Positions 27,168 to 36,484 of a stretch of 64,000 nucleotides of DNA are shown one piece after another (position 1 is the stretch's first letter; each line of letters opens with the position of its first letter). The notes under the pieces were generated by a model. That model made no database searches, was not told the origin of the DNA, and worked only from the letters and a program-made list of their open reading frames with translations. This DNA comes from Planctomycetaceae bacterium. Its GTDB lineage: Bacteria; Planctomycetota; Planctomycetia; Planctomycetales; Planctomycetaceae. The DNA lies in assembly GCA_014762625.1 (NCBI GenBank), contig JABURQ010000097.1:56451-120450 (forward strand). Direction: 5' to 3'. Made by a program: the position numbers and the translations under genes.

Positions 27168-30089
27168 ATGACCACGGATGATAAACAGCAACCAAGCGGA
27201 AACCTGCATAGCGATTTTCTACAATCGCTGACGCGTATGACGGTGCGCAGTCCCAGGATCAGTCTGTCGATCATGATCCTGCTCGCGTGCGTCTCAGTCG
27301 GAATCACACTCGCCTGGATGGGATTCAAGACCGAACGCGCCGATCTGATCGATCCGAGTGCTCCGTTCCAGAAACGCTGGAAGCAATATGCCGAGACATT
27401 CGGAGACACCTCTGAAATCATCGTCGTCGTGGAAGCCGACGATCCCCAAACGATCAAAAATACGCTCGACGATCTCGGCGGTCGAATCGAGAAAGAAACC
27501 GACCACTTCCGCAACGTACTCTACAAAATCGAGCCCGGAGAATTACGGACCAAGGGGTTGCAATACCTTTCTCCCGTGCAACTCGAAAAAGGGCTGGATC
27601 AGGTCGAAAAATATTTACCTATCATTCGCGGACGCTGGGACCGACTCCGACTCGACGAAATGATGCGTCGGCTCTCCAACCAGATTCAAACGACCGTGCG
27701 GAATGACGGAAATCCCGAACAGTTATTCGCACACGCCGAGCAACTCGGTTCATCGCTCTCCCGATTCATTCGCGACGGCAACGACTTCAGCAATCCCTGG
27801 CCCGATATCGTTCCCATCGATCCCCGTATGCGGGAAAGCGCTCAGGAAGTGATCTACCTGATGAACGACTCGGGAAACATGGGGTTTCTCAAACTATACG
27901 TGATTCAGACCGAAAAAGACTTCAGCGGCGCGACCACCGGTATCAATCGCTTGCGAGAGATTCTCGGCAAAGCAAAAGCCGACCATCCCGATGCTTCATT
28001 CGGCATGACGGGCATCCCGATCCTCGAAAACGACGAAATGCGAGAGTCCCAAAGCGATATGTGGCTCGCTTCGGTGATCTCCGTCGTCGGGGTGGGACTG
28101 GTGCTGCTGCTTGGTTTTCGCGGCTATCGACACCCTGCCCTGGCAATGATCATGCTGGCCATCGCGATGGCATGGGCGTTCGGTTACACCACGCTGGCTG
28201 TCGGTCATCTGAATATCCTCTCGGTCTCGTTTGCCGCGATCCTGATTGGACTCGGAATCGACTTCGCCATCCATTATCTCGCCCGTTACCTGCAACTGCG
28301 TCACGAAGACGAAATGCTGCGACCAGCCTTGCTGGAGACCTCGGGCAGCGTGGGTGTCGGGATCGTGACCGCTGCCGTCACCACGGCCCTCGCCTTCTTT
28401 TGTGCCAGCTTCACCCAGTTTCTGGGAGTGGCGGAACTTGGCATCATTGCAGGGGGGGGAATTCTGCTCTGCGCACTGGCGACATTTTTGGTTTTACCAG
28501 CCCTGATTGCCTTAGCCGACCAAAATGTAGAGCCGCAAAAGCTCCCCACTCCCTTCCAGGGAAATGCCCTCAAGGCAATGATATCGCGGGCTCCGAAATC
28601 CGTGTTGGCGACGTCGGCTTTTGTGATTCTGGGAACCGCCGTATTTATGCTCCGATTTGAAGACGGGACTCTCCGACCGGCGATTAAATACGATTCCAAT
28701 CTGCTCAATCTTCAAGCCGAAGGACTCAATTCCGTCGAATTACAAAAACGTATCTTCCAAGGCGCACAACATTCTTTGCTCTACGCCGTCTCGGTCGCCG
28801 AAAGCCCCGAAGAAACACGCGAACTGAAACGAAAATTTGAAGCATTACCAACTGTCCATCACGTCGAAGAGCTTGGAAGTCGAATTCCGAGCTTTGAATC
28901 CGAGCAAACGAAACTACTCGTCCAAGCCTTTCACGCTCAACTGGAAGGTTTGCCCGAACGTCCTCCAGAAATTGCAGCTCCCCAGCCGATGGTCTTCGGC
29001 CAACGAACCGATCAGTTACTCAGCGTTCTCAAAACACAGACCGATCCAGCCGCCGTCGAAGCCTATCGGCAGATGGACGACTTCCTCGATCGTTTTTCCG
29101 AACTGAATGGAGACAGCCAACAACAATTCCTGAGGGCCTACCAATATCGTTTTCAAGCTTCTCTACTCGGCCAGTTTCAGGCGCTGTACGCGGCCTCCAA
29201 TTCCACCCCCGTTCGTCTCGACGACCTCCCCTCAGAACTGACCAGTCGCTTCGTCTCCCCCGAGGGGAAATGGTTGCTTCAGATCTATCCGAGAAATCAG
29301 ATCTGGGATGTCGAGCCTCTGGAGGAATTCGTCGAATCGGTCCGCTCGATTGATCCCAACGCAACTGGAACACCTCTCCAAAATTATGAAGCTTCCCGTC
29401 AGATCAAGGAAAGCTATCAACAAGCCGCCATCTACGCCCTGGCGGTAATCGCGATCGTGTTGTTACTCGATTTCCTCGACAACCGCTTTAAAGTCATCGG
29501 GATCATTCCCCCGGTCGTCGGGGTGGGCATTCTGGCCATCGTCCTCCATCAGAAATCGATCGATATCAGCCCTATCTGGTACGTTCTGACGGCATTGGTC
29601 ATGATCGTCGGTATTGCCGGTTACCTCGATTTCCAAAACAGTCGCGATGCTTTGTTGGCGCTGGTGCCGCCGATTGGAGGTTCGTTCATCATGTTTGGCT
29701 TGATGGGAATCCTGGACATCGATCTGAATCCCGCCAATCTCATCGTTCTGCCGCTGGTTCTCGGCATTGGCGTCGATGACGGCGTACATGTTATCCATGA
29801 CTTCCGGGAACAACGAGGCCATTATCAAACCTCCTCCTCAACGATCAACGCGATCGTCCTGACGTCTCTCACCTCGATGATCGGCTTCGGAAGCATGATG
29901 GTCGCCTCGCATCGAGGTCTCTACAGCGTCGGCATGGTGCTGGTGATCGGGGTGGGAAGTTGCCTGCTGGTTTCCCTGGTAACACTCCCCGCCTTGTTGA
30001 CTGCTCTGGATCGATTCAGTTCAGGTTCGGCCTCCTCCAACGGAAAACGCTCTCGAAAAAGCGACAAAGAAGTTGCCCGAGTCGCGTAA
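27168..30089 (+). CDS. MMPL/RND family transporter (HpnN-like)
   Basis: A 973-residue inner-membrane exporter of the resistance-nodulation-division superfamily. It has the twofold layout: first helix near the N-terminus, a periplasmic loop (about 60-290), a helix bundle (about 295-440, containing GLGIDFAIHYLARYLQLR), a second periplasmic loop (about 490-745), and a second bundle with LGIGVDDGVHVIHDFRE. The short GID/GVDD motifs with charged residues are the proton-relay type. It resembles hopanoid-associated HpnN-like MMPL proteins in motif placement, which would fit planctomycete lipid biology, but no hopanoid genes are adjacent. The gene ends one base before the convergent mnmA stop. Confidence 0.85.
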   Translation: MTTDDKQQPSGNLHSDFLQSLTRMTVRSPRISLSIMILLACVSVGITLAWMGFKTERADLIDPSAPFQKRWKQYAETFGDTSEIIVVVEADDPQTIKNTLDDLGGRIEKETDHFRNVLYKIEPGELRTKGLQYLSPVQLEKGLDQVEKYLPIIRGRWDRLRLDEMMRRLSNQIQTTVRNDGNPEQLFAHAEQLGSSLSRFIRDGNDFSNPWPDIVPIDPRMRESAQEVIYLMNDSGNMGFLKLYVIQTEKDFSGATTGINRLREILGKAKADHPDASFGMTGIPILENDEMRESQSDMWLASVISVVGVGLVLLLGFRGYRHPALAMIMLAIAMAWAFGYTTLAVGHLNILSVSFAAILIGLGIDFAIHYLARYLQLRHEDEMLRPALLETSGSVGVGIVTAAVTTALAFFCASFTQFLGVAELGIIAGGGILLCALATFLVLPALIALADQNVEPQKLPTPFQGNALKAMISRAPKSVLATSAFVILGTAVFMLRFEDGTLRPAIKYDSNLLNLQAEGLNSVELQKRIFQGAQHSLLYAVSVAESPEETRELKRKFEALPTVHHVEELGSRIPSFESEQTKLLVQAFHAQLEGLPERPPEIAAPQPMVFGQRTDQLLSVLKTQTDPAAVEAYRQMDDFLDRFSELNGDSQQQFLRAYQYRFQASLLGQFQALYAASNSTPVRLDDLPSELTSRFVSPEGKWLLQIYPRNQIWDVEPLEEFVESVRSIDPNATGTPLQNYEASRQIKESYQQAAIYALAVIAIVLLLDFLDNRFKVIGIIPPVVGVGILAIVLHQKSIDISPIWYVLTALVMIVGIAGYLDFQNSRDALLALVPPIGGSFIMFGLMGILDIDLNPANLIVLPLVLGIGVDDGVHVIHDFREQRGHYQTSSSTINAIVLTSLTSMIGFGSMMVASHRGLYSVGMVLVIGVGSCLLVSLVTLPALLTALDRFSSGSASSNGKRSRKSDKEVARVA

Positions 30090-30090
30090 C

Positions 30091-31200
30091 TCAGCAAATC
30101 CAGCCACCGCCTAGAACGCGATCGCCGTCATACAGAACCACCGCCTGTCCCGGCGCGACACCATGTTGAGGAGCATCGAACATCACTCGAAATCGATCCT
30201 CCGAAAGAACCCGCACTTCGGCCTCCGCCGGGGTCTGACGATATCGAATCTGTGCTCGACATCGAAACTCCGTCGGGACGTCGGGGATCAGCCAGTTGGT
30301 TCGATCAGCTTCCAGCATCTCCCGCCCCAATTCGTCGTGTGTCCCGATCACGACTTGCCGCGACTCAGGACGGACTTCCACCACATACCGAGGAGTACCG
30401 AAAGCGACCCCCAGTCCCTTCCTCTGACCGATGGTAAAACGTTCGTAACCGTCATGTTGGCCGACGACATTGCCGAACGTATCAACAAGCTCTCCCGACG
30501 TTTCGGATGTGCCGCGATAACGTTCCAGAAAGCCTGCGTAATCGTTATCCGGCACAAAACAGATTTCCTGGCTATCGGGCTTATCGGCGGTGCGTAAGCC
30601 GGCGTCTCGTGCCAAATCCCGTATCTCGGTCTTTGGTTTGTCCCCAACAGGGAAACGGATGTGTTGTAATAATTCTCGCTGAATACCAAACAACACGTAA
30701 GACTGATCCTTCGTAGGATCGATTCCTCGCAGGAGTGCCGGTTGGTCTTCGCCTTCGACCGGTTCCAATCTCGCGTAATGTCCCGAGGCAATATAGTCCG
30801 CACCCACCTGCTGTGCGAACTCCCACAACTTGCCGAACTTCAACCAGTTATTACACATGACGCACGGATTCGGCGTCCGTCCGGCGAGATATTCGTCGGC
30901 AAAATAGTCCTTGATCCGTCCAAACGCATCCTTGAAGTTTAAGGCATGAAACGGAATATCGAGCAAATCTGAAACGCGCCGCGCATCGGCCGCATCGGAA
31001 GCCGAACAACATCCCTGTTTATGAGAAGACGACGTCACAATCGGCAGCAGATTTCCGGATTCCGTCGCACATGCTTCCTCTTCAGTCGCCCCTGATCGCA
31101 TAAACAGACCAATCACTTCGCAGCCATGCTGTTGAAGCAACAAAGCGGCTGCGGAGCTATCGACTCCTCCACTCATAGCAAGAACGACGCGTTGCGACAT
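30091..31200 (-). CDS. mnmA: tRNA-specific 2-thiouridylase MnmA
   Basis: A 369-residue cytoplasmic enzyme that thiolates U34 of tRNA-Lys/Glu/Gln. The N-terminal PP-loop is VVLAMSGGVDSSAAALLL. The first catalytic Cys is in PNPCVMCN and the second in DSQEICFVPDNDY. The central domain shows ASGHYAR and GIDPTKDQSYVLFG, and the C-terminal RNA-binding domain ends with APGQAVVLYDGDRVLGGGWI. An insertion rich in Ser/Cys (EEACATES ... HKQGCCSASDAADAR) follows the PP-loop region, as in related planctomycete and other bacterial MnmA proteins. It lies downstream of the mre operon but is separated from mrdA by about 120 bp. Confidence 0.95.
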   Translation of the reverse strand: MSQRVVLAMSGGVDSSAAALLLQQHGCEVIGLFMRSGATEEEACATESGNLLPIVTSSSHKQGCCSASDAADARRVSDLLDIPFHALNFKDAFGRIKDYFADEYLAGRTPNPCVMCNNWLKFGKLWEFAQQVGADYIASGHYARLEPVEGEDQPALLRGIDPTKDQSYVLFGIQRELLQHIRFPVGDKPKTEIRDLARDAGLRTADKPDSQEICFVPDNDYAGFLERYRGTSETSGELVDTFGNVVGQHDGYERFTIGQRKGLGVAFGTPRYVVEVRPESRQVVIGTHDELGREMLEADRTNWLIPDVPTEFRCRAQIRYRQTPAEAEVRVLSEDRFRVMFDAPQHGVAPGQAVVLYDGDRVLGGGWIC

Positions 31201-31323
31201 GAATCCAACTCAACCTGAAAAACGAAGCTCAGACCGTCTCCACGACGATCGTTTTACTTAGTCTAAACCCGACCCGGATGGCCAACAAGCCAGTGAGACA
31301 CGAATCGGTCACAGCACGTTCGG

Positions 31324-33513
31324 TCATTTCTGACTGAGAGTCGTCGATTCCAGCAAGCCCAGGTCGAGCATCGATTGTACCAATTCTCTGGCCAGAGGCC
31401 CGGCAGCACTGCCGCCACCGCCTCCATGCTCAACCACAACCGCGAAAGCATATTTGGGACGATCGGCGGGGACGTAGCCGGCAAACCAGGCATGATCCTG
31501 TTTTCCGCCTCCGACCTCCGCGGTTCCCGTCTTGCCGGCTATCCGCACATTCGGCAGCCTGACTGTTTTATACCCCGTCCCCCGATGCCAGTTCACCACA
31601 CGCTCCATTCCTTCGCGAATGCGTTGCAGTGAGGTTTCGTCGAGTCCCGGAATCGGTTGTAACGAAACGGGCGTCGCAGAAGTTCCCGTTGTGGCGATGT
31701 TCCCCGTCCGTTGCACGAGCCGGGGAGTGAAGCCGTAGCCGTTATTCGCGATGATCGCCATCCAGCGAGCAATCTGGAGCGGCGTCACGGTCAATCGGGA
31801 CTGGCCTATCGCAAGTCCCAATGTTTCTGACTGTTGCCAGCGATCGCTGCTGCCGGGCGCCAGATGTCCGGGACGCGGGAGATTTCCCCCCGCCTCTCCG
31901 GGAAGATCAATCCCCGTCGGACGACCGAACCCAAGCTTATCGGCCCAGTAGATCATTTCGTCAGGACCGATCGTCACACCGGCTTGATAGAAATAAACGT
32001 TGCAGGATTGGGCGATCGCTTCGCGAAGCGCGATCTCGCCGTGACCGAAGCCGTAATGCCGATAGACATAGCAGCGATAACGTTCGGGAGTGTTCAAATA
32101 CCCCTGACAGAAAAACGGTTCATCGGGATCGATCTTCCCGCTTTCCAACAGCGAGACCGACGTAACAGTTTTGAAAACAGAGCCCGGCGCGATCGTCATG
32201 TTCGTGGCTCTCGGGAAAAACGGTCGGCGTGGATCCTGCATCAATTCCCGCCACGCCTCCTCATCGTACACGGAAAAGAGCTGCAAGTTGTGTCTCGGAC
32301 CGTTGGCACAGGCGATGACTTCCCCCGTACGCACATCGATCACAACGATACTCGCCCCCGCTTCCTCCTCCGGAGAGGGATCTGTCGTCAGCTTACGGTC
32401 GATAATCGCTTCGGTTTCCTGCTGAAGCAGTGAATCAATGGTCAACACGACATCCTGACCGGGCCGCGGCTTGCGAATCACCTCGGAACTCAAGATTTCT
32501 CCCTGTCGATCTCGAATGACCTTACGTTCGCCTCGCAACCCTCGGAGCAAGCGATCGTAAGATCGTTCGATCCCTGAGATCCCTCTGCGATCGTCTACGT
32601 GATAGTCAAGCGGATTCGCTTCGCTGTCGGACGCAACTGTCGACTCATCCGGTTCCGACCGGTGCCCGATCACGTGCGAGGCGAGTTCTCCCCGCGGATA
32701 TTTTCGGAGAGTTCCGTAGGAAATGTGGAGTCCCGGATATTTCTCCGGATTCGCTTCTATTTCCGCCACAACGTCGAAAGATAGATTCTCCAGCACCAGG
32801 TGATAATCGAGTTCCTCTCGAATGATCAATGGTTCTTCCCGCCCGCGCGACGGCGGAGTCGTCAACTCTCGTCGGATTCTCCAGGCAAGACGCTTCCACC
32901 AACTCTGACTCACATCAACAGGCATCTGCGTTGACGTTTCCGTTTTCCGAGACGCCCGTTTGTCTTCCACCAGAGACACAATCCTCTCAACGCGTTTTTG
33001 AACCTCGCTTCGTTTCTCCGCCAACTCTTCGGGAGCGATTCCGGTCAATTGAGCGAGCGACGCCCACAGGTTCCTACGTTCGTCCAATACCTCCCTTTCA
33101 GCCTGCTCGATCTTCTCTGCGTCGCGACGCTCCGTACGAGACAACCGTTGATAGGCTTGACCTCGCAACCAATCTGGATCCGCAGGTGATTCCAACCATC
33201 GATAGTGAACTTCGAGATTGAAAAACTCTTCGTCTTGAGCCAGCACCTGACCGTCAGCAGAAAGAATTCGTCCGTCGGGAGCGGGAATCAGTTCTCGAGT
33301 TTCGTAGGTTTCTTCATAACGGGCGATAAACCGGTCGCGCACTTCCGATTGCAGCCAAAAGACTCGCCCCGCGACCACCAGCAGAGGGAACGACATCAGC
33401 GTCAACAAGATCCCCAGTCGTAACGACGGATTCTGATCCGTCAGCCAGGAACCGCTCGACCACGAATCGGGCCGAATCTGCGGTTCGAAAGGATGTTGAG
33501 GTTGATTGAGCAT
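31324..33513 (-). CDS. mrdA: Penicillin-binding protein 2 (rod-shape transpeptidase)
   Basis: A 729-residue class B transpeptidase, anchored by a single helix (about 33-53). The catalytic domain has SxxK as APGSVFKTVT (Ser445), SxN as SCN (503-505) and KTG as AGKTGTAEVGG (661-663). A dimerisation domain precedes it, with a charged coiled-coil insertion (about 125-185). It is the last gene of the mre operon; mreD ends 6 bp upstream. Together with MreBCD this enzyme cross-links lateral peptidoglycan, which supports a PG-containing cell wall in this planctomycete. Length is somewhat greater than E. coli PBP2 because of the insertion. Confidence 0.93.
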   Translation of the reverse strand: MLNQPQHPFEPQIRPDSWSSGSWLTDQNPSLRLGILLTLMSFPLLVVAGRVFWLQSEVRDRFIARYEETYETRELIPAPDGRILSADGQVLAQDEEFFNLEVHYRWLESPADPDWLRGQAYQRLSRTERRDAEKIEQAEREVLDERRNLWASLAQLTGIAPEELAEKRSEVQKRVERIVSLVEDKRASRKTETSTQMPVDVSQSWWKRLAWRIRRELTTPPSRGREEPLIIREELDYHLVLENLSFDVVAEIEANPEKYPGLHISYGTLRKYPRGELASHVIGHRSEPDESTVASDSEANPLDYHVDDRRGISGIERSYDRLLRGLRGERKVIRDRQGEILSSEVIRKPRPGQDVVLTIDSLLQQETEAIIDRKLTTDPSPEEEAGASIVVIDVRTGEVIACANGPRHNLQLFSVYDEEAWRELMQDPRRPFFPRATNMTIAPGSVFKTVTSVSLLESGKIDPDEPFFCQGYLNTPERYRCYVYRHYGFGHGEIALREAIAQSCNVYFYQAGVTIGPDEMIYWADKLGFGRPTGIDLPGEAGGNLPRPGHLAPGSSDRWQQSETLGLAIGQSRLTVTPLQIARWMAIIANNGYGFTPRLVQRTGNIATTGTSATPVSLQPIPGLDETSLQRIREGMERVVNWHRGTGYKTVRLPNVRIAGKTGTAEVGGGKQDHAWFAGYVPADRPKYAFAVVVEHGGGGGSAAGPLARELVQSMLDLGLLESTTLSQK

Positions 33514-33519
33514 CGCAAG

Positions 33520-34056
33520 TTATCGAGAAAGAAAAAAGGATGTCGTTTCCAGTTTGTCGGATTGCCGGAACGAACGCGGCATCGTCAGACGCCCCACCGC
33601 AAGAACGGCAAGACCGCTAAGACAACCGAAACTATACGTCGCCAGTGCCGACCAAAATGTGGCCGCAACGAGATCGACGAACATCGGTTCCACTCCGGCG
33701 TAGTAGCAGTCAACAACGTGAGTGGCCCCCCAACCGAGGAAGATGATCGGTAAGGCCCAGAACAACCACAGTCGTCGATCGTATTTTTCCGAACGAAGCA
33801 ACGTCCCGAATAACCACGTGATCACAACAAACGTCAACGCCGATGCCCCCAGGGAAGCCCCCGTCCCCAGATCTCTGAGCAACCCCAGAATCGCTGCCTG
33901 TGGGATAGAACGACGTGTATCCAGACGCATCGCCACCACCGACCACAAGCAGAACAGAACATCTGCCGGTACCCCGCGCCACTGCAACCAGTCTCCAAAG
34001 ATCAGATTCGCAGCCAGCGAAACATACAGGGCCGGGAAAAATATCCACCAGTTCAT
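33520..34056 (-). CDS. mreD: Rod shape-determining protein MreD
   Basis: A 178-residue integral membrane protein with about five hydrophobic segments and little else, typical for MreD. Identification relies on gene order (mreB-mreC-mreD-mrdA) and on size and hydrophobicity; the sequence itself is weakly conserved in the family. It lies 26 bp after mreC and 6 bp before mrdA, so it is co-transcribed and probably translated together with them. It likely links MreC to the wall-synthesis complex. Confidence 0.85.
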   Translation of the reverse strand: MNWWIFFPALYVSLAANLIFGDWLQWRGVPADVLFCLWSVVAMRLDTRRSIPQAAILGLLRDLGTGASLGASALTFVVITWLFGTLLRSEKYDRRLWLFWALPIIFLGWGATHVVDCYYAGVEPMFVDLVAATFWSALATYSFGCLSGLAVLAVGRLTMPRSFRQSDKLETTSFFLSR

Positions 34057-34082
34057 AGTTTCTCTCGTTTCCAGTCACTCGA

Positions 34083-35075
34083 TCAGTTCGCGTGCGAACG
34101 AAGCGGCGTCAGTTGTTCGCGTAAAATTTGAACCTGACTCAGCGTGTCGAAGCGGCATCCCGGTTTCACCCAGATCGACCACTCGTGGGCATTCTCCTCC
34201 AATTCCGCCTTTACAATCCGCCCGTAATACATCGGCATCGTCGATGACGTCAGCGGATCGTCAGTAAAGACCTCATCGCCGACGCGAATCGAATTTGAGG
34301 AACTGACGTAACGCAATCGGCACAACTCCTCTCCCAGACCTTCGAACACTCCTTCCGGACCGTAGGCATAACCGTCTTCAAACTGCCGCAGGATTCGCGC
34401 ACGTCCGCGGTAACCGGGATCGGTTATCAGTTGAACCCGGCTGATCCGGCGTCCGACATCAGCCAGTTTTCCGACGACGCATCGTCCCGCCATCACCGGA
34501 AGCGACTCGCGGACTCCGGCATGCGTCCCCCGATCGATGATCAGGTTCTCCGCCGACCGCATCGCGTCTTTGCTGTTCTCTGAAGCCTGCAACACCAATT
34601 GGTCGGGATGAGCGTCGGTTACCTGAGTCACCTCGATCAATAATTGTCGCTCCAGTGATGCGATCTGCCGCGATGACAAGACCTCCGCCGAGACCACATC
34701 CGCCTCGATGAGAGGACGATGTTCGGAAATCAGAAAGGGGGATTCCTCTTCGGATTGCCGTCGTTCGAAACGCTCGCGGGCTTCAGCGAGTAACAGTATC
34801 TGTTGACGCGCTGCCAGTTCCCAGCGTTGTCGTTCCCGTTCGTGTTCTTGAACGAGCTGCTCGATTCGTTGTGTCTCTTCGGATCGGTAGTTCTCTCCAA
34901 ATTTTGCGAGCCACGCTTTCCCTTCCTGAACGGGAGCCACACTATCCAGGATCAAAGACCGAGCCGACTCCTGCCAGGACGACGGAATTCCGGTCAGCAG
35001 ACCACAGACCGCCAGACACAACACCGGAATCAGGTGCTGGCCGGTCTGTTTCGTCTTAGGGGAGGAAGGAGTCAT
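34083..35075 (-). CDS. mreC: Rod shape-determining protein MreC
   Basis: A bitopic periplasmic scaffold of 330 residues. A membrane helix near residues 12-32 is followed by a coiled-coil (EETQRIEQLVQEHERERQRWELAARQ) and the two beta-barrel domains, with characteristic MreC phrases IDRGTHAGVRESLPVMAGRCVVGKL and VQLITDPGYRGRARI. The start at 35075 (ATG) is chosen over the TTG at 35090 because GGAG lies about six bases before it. It sits between mreB and mreD and should bind both the cytoskeleton and PBP2. Confidence 0.92.
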   Translation of the reverse strand: MTPSSPKTKQTGQHLIPVLCLAVCGLLTGIPSSWQESARSLILDSVAPVQEGKAWLAKFGENYRSEETQRIEQLVQEHERERQRWELAARQQILLLAEARERFERRQSEEESPFLISEHRPLIEADVVSAEVLSSRQIASLERQLLIEVTQVTDAHPDQLVLQASENSKDAMRSAENLIIDRGTHAGVRESLPVMAGRCVVGKLADVGRRISRVQLITDPGYRGRARILRQFEDGYAYGPEGVFEGLGEELCRLRYVSSSNSIRVGDEVFTDDPLTSSTMPMYYGRIVKAELEENAHEWSIWVKPGCRFDTLSQVQILREQLTPLRSHAN

Positions 35076-35104
35076 CAATCGCTCCGTCAATCTTGAGGCC
35101 TGCC

Positions 35105-36154
35105 TCAGGCAGCCGCGTATCCGTCATCCAAACTGTCGCGCCACTGGTCGAGATGCTCGACACAAATCATCCCGCCGCGCACCATCGTGGTGAGCGGATC
35201 GGCGGCGACCCGAATGGGGATACCAAGTTGTTCGTTGAATTGCAGATCGATTCCACGCAATAAGGCACCGCCCCCGGAGAGAACAATGCCGGTTTCCGCA
35301 AGATCGGACACCAGTTCGGTAGGGCAGGATTCCATCGCCAGTTTGATTTTATTCAGGATTCGATTGATCGGACCGCGGACGGCTTCGCGGATTTCCTCAC
35401 TGGTCACGATTGTCTTCCGCGGCACACCACTCACAATATCCAGACCGCTCACATCGCGAGAGAGTTGCTGTTCGAGGGGAAATGCAGCCCCGATCTCCTT
35501 CTTGAGTCGTTCGGCGGTCGGTAAGCCGATTCGTAACGCAAATCTTTCTCGCAGATAATCGACAATCGCCTGATCGAATTCGTCCCCCGCAACACGTAAT
35601 GACTGGGACGAGATCGTTTCCGCCATCGAAAAAATCCCGATCTCGGTCGTCCCACCGCCGATATCACAAACCATACTCGCCATCGGTTCGGAGATCGGTA
35701 AGCCGGCACCGATCGCGGCCGCTTTGGCTTTCCCGATCAGAAACACCTTTCCCGCCCCCGCGCGTTCCACGGAATTAAAGACAGCACGCCGTTCGACCAA
35801 CGTGATTCCACCGGTGACGGGAATCAAGACGCGCGGTCGCGAGCGCCAACCGGTCGCCGCTACTTTACGAAAGAAATACCTCAACATCGCTTCGCAGAGT
35901 TCGTAATCGGTAATCACGCCGCGGCTGAGAGGCTGCACTGTGCGAATCGAATCGGGAGCGCGGCCCACCATCTGACGCGCCAACTTCCCGACCGCCGCAC
36001 CGCGTCCCAGAATTTTACGGCTCTCTTTCTGCAGCGCCAGCACTGAGGGCTCGTTCAACACCACACCTTCTCCCCGTAAAGAGATGCGTGTGTTGGACGT
36101 CCCAAGATCGAGGGCGAGCTGAGGCGCCATCCAGTTGCGTAGTCCGTGGAGCAT
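35105..36154 (-). CDS. mreB: Rod shape-determining protein MreB (actin-like)
   Basis: An actin-fold ATPase of 349 residues from the ATG at 36154. Phosphate-1 loop LDLGTSNTRI, the MreB-typical RPRVLIPVTGGITLVERRAV, phosphate-2 CDIGGGTTEIGIFS and adenosine loop VLSGGGALLRGID are all present. It polymerises on the membrane and guides wall synthesis. The ORF track's TTG start at 36208 falls inside the U-tract of a terminator hairpin, so it is rejected; ATG at 36130 is a further option. It leads the operon mreB-mreC-mreD-mrdA. Planctomycetes often lack FtsZ, so MreB-based wall growth is notable here. Confidence 0.95.
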   Translation of the reverse strand: MLHGLRNWMAPQLALDLGTSNTRISLRGEGVVLNEPSVLALQKESRKILGRGAAVGKLARQMVGRAPDSIRTVQPLSRGVITDYELCEAMLRYFFRKVAATGWRSRPRVLIPVTGGITLVERRAVFNSVERAGAGKVFLIGKAKAAAIGAGLPISEPMASMVCDIGGGTTEIGIFSMAETISSQSLRVAGDEFDQAIVDYLRERFALRIGLPTAERLKKEIGAAFPLEQQLSRDVSGLDIVSGVPRKTIVTSEEIREAVRGPINRILNKIKLAMESCPTELVSDLAETGIVLSGGGALLRGIDLQFNEQLGIPIRVAADPLTTMVRGGMICVEHLDQWRDSLDDGYAAA

Positions 36155-36206
36155 CCGTGCTCGTATCCGCTTGAAAGGCTCGAACGACCGGCAGGAAGCA
36201 GGGCGC

Positions 36207-36240
36207 AAAAAAAGCCCCGAACCTGAGTCAGGAACGGGAC
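36207..36240 (-). terminator. Intrinsic terminator upstream of mreB
   Basis: On the minus strand GTCCCG(TT)CCTGA-C-TCAGG(TT)CGGGGC forms a hairpin with a small internal loop, directly followed by seven T's. It ends the transcript of the coiled-coil operon and separates it from mreB, so mreB needs its own promoter or read-through. Confidence 0.75.
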
Positions 36241-36352
36241 TTATATGTCAGTTATCAGATTGTCGCAAGAGGCAGTTGACCTCGGAGAGCGGCTAGATCA
36301 CTCGCGCAGGCTCATCACCCCACAGAGTGTCAAACTGCGTAAAGTCGGCAAT

Positions 36353-36484
36353 TCACGGAGCCAGCTGACCACCGTACTCCTGAATCTCCAGAAACAGGAA
36401 AATAATTCCCATGATCATCGCTCCTACAGAGAGAAGCAACAGACCGTCGTAAATTCCAGGGCTATCAGAGCTGCGTGGTGACAT
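36353..36484 (-). CDS. 43-residue single-pass membrane peptide (not in ORF track)
   Basis: Below the track's length limit. The frame reads from ATG at 36484 to TGA at 36353 and gives a peptide with a polar start (MSPRSSDSPGIYDG), one strong hydrophobic helix (LLLLSVGAMIMGIIFLFLE) and a short polar tail (IQEYGGQLAP). It starts inside the 3' end of the preceding coiled-coil gene with a 20-bp overlap, and AAAGGA is positioned about six bases before its ATG. This suggests translational coupling. It lies just ahead of the terminator that precedes mreB. No family is recognised. The length of the helix and overlap support it being real. Confidence 0.7.
   Translation of the reverse strand: MSPRSSDSPGIYDGLLLLSVGAMIMGIIFLFLEIQEYGGQLAP

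Noticed and set aside
36155-36208. N-terminal extension of mreB to a TTG at 36208
   Set aside because: The TTG lies in the U-tract of the terminator hairpin; ATG at 36154 precedes the MreB fold.
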